Below, piece by piece: positions 58,413 through 64,000 of a DNA stretch of 64,000 bases; within the stretch, counting starts at the first letter, position 1, and every line of letters starts with the position of its first letter. The stretch comes from Paenibacillus antri. Lineage in GTDB: Bacteria > Bacillota > Bacilli > Paenibacillales > YIM-B00363. The DNA lies in the NCBI RefSeq assembly GCF_005765165.1, contig NZ_VCIW01000014.1, positions 1 to 64,000 of the forward strand, read 5' to 3'. The notes under the pieces are model-generated. The model was not told where the DNA came from, did no database searches, and was given only the letters and a program-made list of their open reading frames with translations. Made by a program: the position numbers and the translations under genes.

Positions 58413-60137
58413 ATGATGACGAACAACGGAAATGCGGTGGAGACGGCGTACCGCCTTTGGTTGACGGACGATAGCATCGACGAGGCGACGAAGGCGGAGC
58501 TCCGGGCATTGGAAGGACAAGAGAAGGAGATCGAAGACCGCTTCTACCGGGAGTTGGAATTCGGGACGGGCGGCCTGCGCGGCGTCATCGGCGCGGGGAC
58601 GAACCGGATGAACCGATATACGGTCGGCCGGGCGACGCAAGGGCTCGCCGCCTATATACGTTCGATCGCGGGAGACGCCGGTTCGGTGGCGATCGCGTAC
58701 GATTCTCGGTTCATGTCGCCGGAATTCGCCTTGGAGGCGGCGCTCGTGCTGGCGGGCAACGGCGTGAAGGCGTACGTCTTCGAAAGCCTTCGGCCGACGC
58801 CGGAGCTGTCGTTCGCGGTGCGCCATCTCGGCGCGACGGGCGGCATCGTCGTCACCGCCTCGCATAATCCTCCGGAATATAACGGATATAAGGCGTACGG
58901 CAGCGACGGCGGACAGCTGGTGCCGGACGCGGCCGAGCGAGTTATGGCCGAGATCGCTCGCGTCGCGTCGTTCCGCGACGTCGCCCGCATGGAGCGGGAG
59001 GCGGCGGAGGCGGCGGGTCTGCTCGTCTGGCTCGGCGCGGACATCGACGAGGCGTACGTGGCCGCGGTCGTCGGGGCGAGCCCGAATCCGGGCTTAGGCG
59101 CGGCCGCCGCGGCGGAAGGCGTCGGCGTCAGCATCGTGTATACGCCGCTTCACGGCTCCGGCAACGTGCCGGTCCGGGCGTCCCTCGCCGCGGCGGGCTT
59201 CGACGACGTGACGGTCGTGCCCGAGCAGGAGAAGCCGGATTCGCAATTTTCCACGGTGAAGTCGCCGAATCCGGAGGAGCGGGAGGCGTTCGCCCTGGCG
59301 ATCGCGCTCGCGGAACGGACCGGCGCGGAGCTGCTGCTCGGCACCGATCCGGATTGCGACCGCGTCGGCGCCGTCGTGAAGGATCTTTCCGGCGCGTACG
59401 TGGTCCTGAACGGCAACCAGACAGGCGCGATACTGGCGGAGTACTTGCTTGAGAGCTTAACGGCTCGCGGCGCGATGCCGGCGAATCCGGTCGTCATCAA
59501 GACGATCGTGACGAGCGAGCTCGGCGCCGTCGTCGCCCGCCACTACGGGGCGGACGTACTGAACACGCTGACGGGCTTCAAATACATAGGCGAGAAGATG
59601 ACGGAGTTCGAGCGGACCGGGGAGCGGTCGTTCGTCTTCGGATACGAGGAAAGCTACGGTTATCTGGCGGGCACGTACGCGCGGGATAAAGACGCCGTCG
59701 TCGCCTCGTTGTTGATCGCCGAAGCGGCGTTGTACTATAAGCGTCAAGGGTTGACGCTGTACGACGTACTGCAGCGGCTGTACGAGCGCCATGGGTATTA
59801 TTTGGAGGGACTTCAATCCCGCACGTTGAAAGGCAAGGACGGGCTCGAGAAGATGCGGGGATTGATGGACGCATGGCGCGGCGCGGCGCCTTCGACGGTC
59901 GCGGGACTCGCGGTCGCGCAGCGCCTCGACTATATGGAAGACGTTCACGGCTTGCCTTTGGAAAATGTCCTCAAATACGTGCTCGAAGACGGCTCGTGGT
60001 TTTGCTTGCGTCCGTCCGGCACGGAGCCGAAGATTAAGATGTACTTCGCGGTGCAGGGCGCGAACGCGGACGACGCGCGGACGAAGCTCGAGGCGCTGAC
60101 GGCGGACGTGATGGGCCGCGTCGACGCGGCGATCTGA
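58413..60137 (+). CDS. pgcA: Phospho-sugar mutase (alpha-phosphoglucomutase type)
   Basis: Interconverts glucose 6-phosphate and glucose 1-phosphate (or phosphomannose), feeding wall polymer and glycolipid sugars. The 574-residue protein of the phosphohexomutase family has the phosphoserine loop VVTASHNPPEYNGYK, the metal site GTDPDCDRVGAVV, the sugar loop FGYEESYGY and the phosphate-binding FCLRPSGTEPKIKMY. ATG 58413 follows AAGGGGCGG. Bacillus PgcA is similar in length (about 580). It precedes the wall polymer genes. Confidence 0.93.
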   Translation: MMTNNGNAVETAYRLWLTDDSIDEATKAELRALEGQEKEIEDRFYRELEFGTGGLRGVIGAGTNRMNRYTVGRATQGLAAYIRSIAGDAGSVAIAYDSRFMSPEFALEAALVLAGNGVKAYVFESLRPTPELSFAVRHLGATGGIVVTASHNPPEYNGYKAYGSDGGQLVPDAAERVMAEIARVASFRDVARMEREAAEAAGLLVWLGADIDEAYVAAVVGASPNPGLGAAAAAEGVGVSIVYTPLHGSGNVPVRASLAAAGFDDVTVVPEQEKPDSQFSTVKSPNPEEREAFALAIALAERTGAELLLGTDPDCDRVGAVVKDLSGAYVVLNGNQTGAILAEYLLESLTARGAMPANPVVIKTIVTSELGAVVARHYGADVLNTLTGFKYIGEKMTEFERTGERSFVFGYEESYGYLAGTYARDKDAVVASLLIAEAALYYKRQGLTLYDVLQRLYERHGYYLEGLQSRTLKGKDGLEKMRGLMDAWRGAAPSTVAGLAVAQRLDYMEDVHGLPLENVLKYVLEDGSWFCLRPSGTEPKIKMYFAVQGANADDARTKLEALTADVMGRVDAAI

Positions 60138-60195
60138 TCCGATTCCGATTCGGGTTCTGGTTCGAACATTTTGCTTTCTTTAAGGAGTGTTATTT

Positions 60196-62214
60196 TTGCT
60201 AGCTTTGTATGACAGATGGAACCGCGGAGCGAAGCTTGCCCTGTGGACGTTGACGATCGTCGGCCTGCTCGCGTCTTTGCCGTTCGCCTTCTTGAGGCAC
60301 GGCGTGGAGCAGTCGGCGGACCGCGTGGAATTCGTGTTCGATTACCGAGACTTGCTGGAGGTTTCTTCGTATCGCAGCAAGCCGTCGGAGTACATGCTGG
60401 AGCGGCTGCTCGAGCTGAAGTCCGCCGGCATTCACTCCATGGCCGTCTACGAGAGCAACCTGCGCGAGCTCGAGCTGAGCGGCCGCGTACAGACGCTCTC
60501 TTCTACGGAAGCGGCGATGCTGACGGATTTCCGATTGCCCGCCAACGAGAAGAGCACGTACGTGCTCTTCCTCGGCGACGCGTCGGAGAACATCATTCAG
60601 CCGCTCGTCGTCGACGCGTTCGCCCGACTCGGCGTCGAAGCCTCCCCCTGGAGCTACGAAGGCATCCCGGGCATCGAGCTGGCGATGCCGAAGGACGAGG
60701 CGCTCCTGCAGGCGATGGACCCGGATCCGATCACCATGGCGGAGCTGCAATCGTTAGGGTTCCATCTCGTCGTACGGCTTAGCGACCAGCGTCAGCCGTT
60801 CGACGCCGAACGCACGGACGCGTTGCTGGCGGATCTCGCCTCGCACGGCGTGAACCGCATCGTGTTCGAAGGCGATTCGGTGACGGGCGCCGCGGACGAC
60901 GCCGCATCGAAGTCGTTGACGGTCATGGCGGAGCTCATGAACCAATACGGAATCGGTCTCGCGACGATCGAGATGTCGAAGCCCCAGAAGGGCTTGGGGA
61001 AGCTGGCGCATCTGACGGATTACAACGTCGTCCGGCTTCATTCGCTGCCGGCGAACATGTCCAATATGGCGCCGGAGGATTTGGCCGATCGGTTCGCGCT
61101 GGCGACGCAGGATCGAAACATCCGGATGATCTTTCTCAACACGGCCGCTTCGTTCGATACGTCGCTCGGCCTTCGCAAGGATACGGTCGGGAACTTGGTG
61201 AAGAGCCTAGAAGGGGAAAACGGGGCGCTTGCGCGGATTCAAGATAACGGATTTGCTTTAGGCGTGGCGGAGCCGTTCGAGCCGAACGGCTGGTCCGGCG
61301 CCGTATCGCTCGTCTTGAAGGCGCTCGTTACGATCGGCGCGGTGGCGCTGATCGCCATTCTGGTCGGCGCCTTCTTCCCGAGTCTGGCGCTGGCGGCGTT
61401 CGTCGTCGGACTCGCCGGCTCGGCCGCGCTGTACGTCCTGTCGACGACGCTGCTGTCGCAAGGACTCGCGCTCGGCGCCGGCATCGCCGCGGCGACGCTG
61501 GCGACGCTGTTCGCCGTGCGACGCGCCGATGCGGCGTCCGGCGGCTCGGCCGCGCTGCGGAGCGTAAAGCTGCTTGCGGGCGCTTCGCTCATTTCGTTCA
61601 TCGGCATCGCGTATATCGTCGGCTTGCTCGATCACATCACGTATCTTTACGTGCTGCGGCAATACCGAGGCGTCAGCCTGCTGCACCTCGCGCCGATCGC
61701 GTTCGCGTTCGCGTACGTGCTGTTCTTCCACGGGGAGACAAGCCTGCGAGGGGTCGCGCTTCGGGTACGATCGTTCCTCATGACGAACATTACGGTGCTG
61801 TGGGTCGCCCTGGCGGCCGTCGCCGGCGTCGCGGCGCTGTACTATATGTCCCGAACGGGCAACGCGGGAACGACGACCGGTTTGGAGCGGGCGTTCCGCG
61901 ACGCGCTTCAGGACACGCTCGGCGTTCGGCCGCGCACGAAGGAGTTCCTGCTCGCCCATCCGCTGTTCGTCTTGGGCGTCTACTTGGCCGCGACGACGCG
62001 CCGGAAGCTCGGGCTGCTCCTGATCGCCGTCGGCTCGATCGGGCAGCTGTCGATCGTCGATACGTTCGCGCATCTGCACACGCCGCTCGTCATCTCGCTG
62101 ATTCGGGTGTTCTACGGTCTCGCGTTCGGCCTCGTCATCGGGTTGATCTTGATCGCGATCTGGCGGTTGCTTGAGAGAGGGTGGAGCCGATGGGCAAGAT
62201 GGCTCGAACCATAG
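60196..62214 (+). CDS. DUF5693 family membrane protein
   Basis: A 672-residue protein with an N-terminal membrane helix (about 10-32), a large external domain (about 35-370; with SKPSEYMLERLLELKSAGIHS and NRIVFEGDS) and about nine C-terminal helices. It matches the DUF5693 family, whose genes lie directly before csaB in many Paenibacillus and related genomes. A role in export or assembly of the secondary wall polymer is inferred only from this linkage. TTG 60196 follows TAAGGAGTG; a GTG inside that site (60187) is rejected. It overlaps csaB by 25 bases. Confidence 0.82.
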   Translation: MLALYDRWNRGAKLALWTLTIVGLLASLPFAFLRHGVEQSADRVEFVFDYRDLLEVSSYRSKPSEYMLERLLELKSAGIHSMAVYESNLRELELSGRVQTLSSTEAAMLTDFRLPANEKSTYVLFLGDASENIIQPLVVDAFARLGVEASPWSYEGIPGIELAMPKDEALLQAMDPDPITMAELQSLGFHLVVRLSDQRQPFDAERTDALLADLASHGVNRIVFEGDSVTGAADDAASKSLTVMAELMNQYGIGLATIEMSKPQKGLGKLAHLTDYNVVRLHSLPANMSNMAPEDLADRFALATQDRNIRMIFLNTAASFDTSLGLRKDTVGNLVKSLEGENGALARIQDNGFALGVAEPFEPNGWSGAVSLVLKALVTIGAVALIAILVGAFFPSLALAAFVVGLAGSAALYVLSTTLLSQGLALGAGIAAATLATLFAVRRADAASGGSAALRSVKLLAGASLISFIGIAYIVGLLDHITYLYVLRQYRGVSLLHLAPIAFAFAYVLFFHGETSLRGVALRVRSFLMTNITVLWVALAAVAGVAALYYMSRTGNAGTTTGLERAFRDALQDTLGVRPRTKEFLLAHPLFVLGVYLAATTRRKLGLLLIAVGSIGQLSIVDTFAHLHTPLVISLIRVFYGLAFGLVIGLILIAIWRLLERGWSRWARWLEP

Positions 62215-63314
62215 TCGTATCGGGATATTACGGCTTTAATAACAGCGGAGACGAGGCGGTGCTGCACGCGATCGTAACCGCGCTTCGAGACGAAGCGCAG
62301 GCGGCCGGCGCGGAGGCGCGCATCGTCGTCCTGTCGGGCGACCCGGCGGAAACCGCGCGCCTGCACGGCGTCGAGACGGCGCATCGGATGCGGCCGCTGG
62401 CGGTGCTGGGCGCGCTGCGCCGCGCCGACGCCCTGATCAGCGGCGGAGGGAGCCTGCTTCAGGACGTCACCAGCGCCAAGTCGGTGCTGTATTACTTGGC
62501 CGTCTTGAAACTTGCCCGTTGGATGCGCGTACCGACGTTCATCTATGCGCAAGGCGTCGGGCCGATTCGCGACCGCGGCCGATTCGGGCCGATGATTCGC
62601 TCGGCGTTCGAGGCGAGCCGGTACGTCTCGGTGCGCGACGACGAATCGAAGGAGCTCGTCGCTTCCTTCGGCGTCGCCCCGGAGCGGATCGACGTGGTGC
62701 CCGACCCTGTGATGGGCATGGGCTTGTCGCTGCCGTCGACCGCTGCCGTTACGACTGGCGCGGGGGTTCGTCTCGGGGTATCGGTCCGATTCTGGAGGGA
62801 CGACCGCCAAGAGCTGGAGCGCCTTGCGGCGGGGCTCGCATTGGTTCTGGAGGAGAGGGAGGACGCGAAGGTCGCGCTGCTTCCTTTTCACCTGCCGTCG
62901 GACAAGCTTGCCTCGGAATTCGTGGCGGATCGCTTGGTTGCAGCCGGCTTCGGGCCGGATCGCGTCGAGGTGCACGCCGGCGCTTCGCATCCGAAGGACA
63001 TGCTGAGCGAAGTTGCAGGCTGCGATGCGCTGATCGGAATGCGGCTGCACTCGCTCATCTACGCCGCTACCGCAGGGGTGCCGCCGATCGCCGTCTCTTA
63101 CGATCCGAAGATCGATCAATTCATGAGACGTCTAGGCGAGTCGCCGGTCGGCGATACGGATTCGTTGGATGCGGATGCGTTGGCGGCGGCGGTATTAGGA
63201 CGGCTGGAACTCGGGAAGACTGCTTGGTACGGGGAGAAACGCGCAGCAATCGAGGAAATGCAACAAAATTCTCGCGCTCCGGCGCAACAAATCTTTCGCG
63301 AACTGCGTATATAA
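62190..63314 (+). CDS. csaB: Polysaccharide pyruvyl transferase CsaB
   Basis: Adds pyruvate ketals to ManNAc residues of the secondary cell wall polymer, making the ligand for SLH domains. The 374-residue protein shows VVSGYYGFNNSGDEAVLHAI, SGGGSLLQDVTSAKSVLYYL, FIYAQGVGPIRDRGR and GMRLHSLIYAATAGVPPIAVSYD (first 20 are typical), all CsaB signatures. ATG 62190 follows GAGAGAGGGTGG; a GTG at 62181 is in frame. The window contains an SLH protease that would use its product. Confidence 0.94.
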   Translation: MGKMARTIVVSGYYGFNNSGDEAVLHAIVTALRDEAQAAGAEARIVVLSGDPAETARLHGVETAHRMRPLAVLGALRRADALISGGGSLLQDVTSAKSVLYYLAVLKLARWMRVPTFIYAQGVGPIRDRGRFGPMIRSAFEASRYVSVRDDESKELVASFGVAPERIDVVPDPVMGMGLSLPSTAAVTTGAGVRLGVSVRFWRDDRQELERLAAGLALVLEEREDAKVALLPFHLPSDKLASEFVADRLVAAGFGPDRVEVHAGASHPKDMLSEVAGCDALIGMRLHSLIYAATAGVPPIAVSYDPKIDQFMRRLGESPVGDTDSLDADALAAAVLGRLELGKTAWYGEKRAAIEEMQQNSRAPAQQIFRELRI

Positions 63315-63326
63315 GGTTGGTCGATA

Positions 63327-64000
63327 ATGGAAACGACTGTATCGAAGGCGGAGACGGTCACGCTATTCGGCGTGGAAGTCTCTAAGATGGGGATGCGTCA
63401 GACGGTCGACTATTTGGCGGACGCGGTGCGGCGGCGCCGCGCGACGCACGTCGTGACGGCGAATCCGATCATGTTCATGACCGGATTCGAGAACGAAAGC
63501 TTTATGCGGATGCTGCGGGAGGCCGATCTGGTCGTTCCCGACGGCGCGGGGCTCGTCTGGGCCGCCCGCCGGCTGGGGAAGCCGGTCGCGGAACGCGTCG
63601 CGGGGTTCGATCTCGTGCAGGAGCTGTTCCGCGTAGGAACCCGCGAAGGTTGGAACGTCTACTTGCTCGGCACGTCGCAGGAATTGATCGAGGCGGCGCG
63701 GGACCGGATCGCGGAGAAGTATCCAGGGCTCCGGATCGTCGGCTGCCGGAACGGATTTTTCGGTCCGGACGAAGACGACGAAGTCGTCCGGGACATCGCC
63801 GAGGCGAAACCGGACCTGCTGCTGGTCGGAAGATCGACGTACACGCAAGATCCATGGATCGCGCAACACCATCAACGGCTGAACGTGCCCGTTATGATCG
63901 GCGTCGGGGGCAGCTTCGACGTCATGTCCGGCAAGCTGAAGCGCGCGCCGCGGTGGATGCAGAAGGCGGGCCTCGAATGGGCGCATCGCTTGATGCTCGA
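63327..64000 (+). CDS. tagA: WecB/TagA/CpsF family glycosyltransferase (partial, 3' end cut)
   Basis: N-acetylmannosaminyltransferase family that moves ManNAc from UDP-ManNAc onto lipid-linked GlcNAc. The first 224 residues are visible: THVVTANPIMFMTGFENE, VVPDGAGLVWAARRLG (catalytic Asp), VAGFDLVQELF, VYLLGTSQELIEAA, GCRNGFFGPD and GVGGSFDVMSGKLKRAP. ATG 63327 follows AAGGTTGG and lies 12 bases after csaB. The frame runs off the right edge without a stop. In its csaB context it likely serves the pyruvylated wall polymer rather than classical teichoic acid. Confidence 0.92.
   Translation, partial: METTVSKAETVTLFGVEVSKMGMRQTVDYLADAVRRRRATHVVTANPIMFMTGFENESFMRMLREADLVVPDGAGLVWAARRLGKPVAERVAGFDLVQELFRVGTREGWNVYLLGTSQELIEAARDRIAEKYPGLRIVGCRNGFFGPDEDDEVVRDIAEAKPDLLLVGRSTYTQDPWIAQHHQRLNVPVMIGVGGSFDVMSGKLKRAPRWMQKAGLEWAHRLML

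Overview
The window is a high-GC (about 60 percent), endospore-forming, flagellated Firmicute chromosome segment, most likely from the Paenibacillaceae (Paenibacillus/Cohnella-like). The evidence is a full set of sporulation genes (spoIIR, spoIIP, spoIID, spoIIQ, spoIIID, an sspP-type spore protein), Bacillus-type gene order, an 11-gene complex I operon, and an SLH-domain protein together with csaB, the pyruvyl transferase that makes SLH anchors in the cell wall.

Layout. 1-330 is the 3' end of a 23S rRNA and a 5S rRNA. 462-7751 carries a lipoprotein, guaB, dacA, pdxS-pdxT, serS and tRNA-Ser, an order familiar from the right side of oriC in Bacillus. 7872-12939 is accessory: small spore-type genes, a secreted lipoprotein, a compact agr-like peptide-signalling locus (membrane sensor without a kinase, AgrB, a 42-residue AgrD-like peptide), a CPBP protease, a TraX-family protein and a small secreted protein. 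13005-14462 has two tRNAs, a TadA-GNAT fusion and a DnaA-box cluster. 14463-28248 follows the Bacillus ywk/ywl region (ychF joined on, then prfA, prmC, spoIIR, ywlC, mntP, ywlE, a ZTP riboswitch, rpiB, ywlG, glyA) with an EEP-family protein, a small unknown and spoIIP inserted before upp and mnaA. 28361-35555 is the nine-gene ATP synthase operon. 35571-36830 holds a DinB-family and a CGNR zinc-finger protein. 37035-47425 is nuoABCDHIJKLMN without nuoEFG. 47607-50171 is a secreted SLH subtilase. 50196-58385 is ywzB, murA, spoIID, spoIIQ, spoIIID, mbl, flhO, flhP, an EpuA-family protein and fabZ. 58413-64000 has a phosphosugar mutase and a cell-wall polymer operon (DUF5693, csaB, tagA/wecB family, truncated by the window end).

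How the genes work together. Complex I and the F1Fo ATP synthase form an oxidative phosphorylation block. mnaA (UDP-ManNAc), the TagA-family transferase and CsaB plausibly build the pyruvylated secondary wall polymer that would hold the SLH subtilase. SpoIIR, SpoIIQ, SpoIID and SpoIIP act in forespore signalling and engulfment; sigma-F-like promoters are visible before spoIIR and spoIIQ, and a shared putative sigma-E-type promoter precedes spoIID and spoIIP. The most unusual features are the kinase-less agr-like locus, the TadA-GNAT fusion, a DnaA-box cluster at the ychF promoter and a tRNA-Arg with an extra acceptor-stem base. Calls rest on reading the sequence and on recalled family knowledge; no database search was run.
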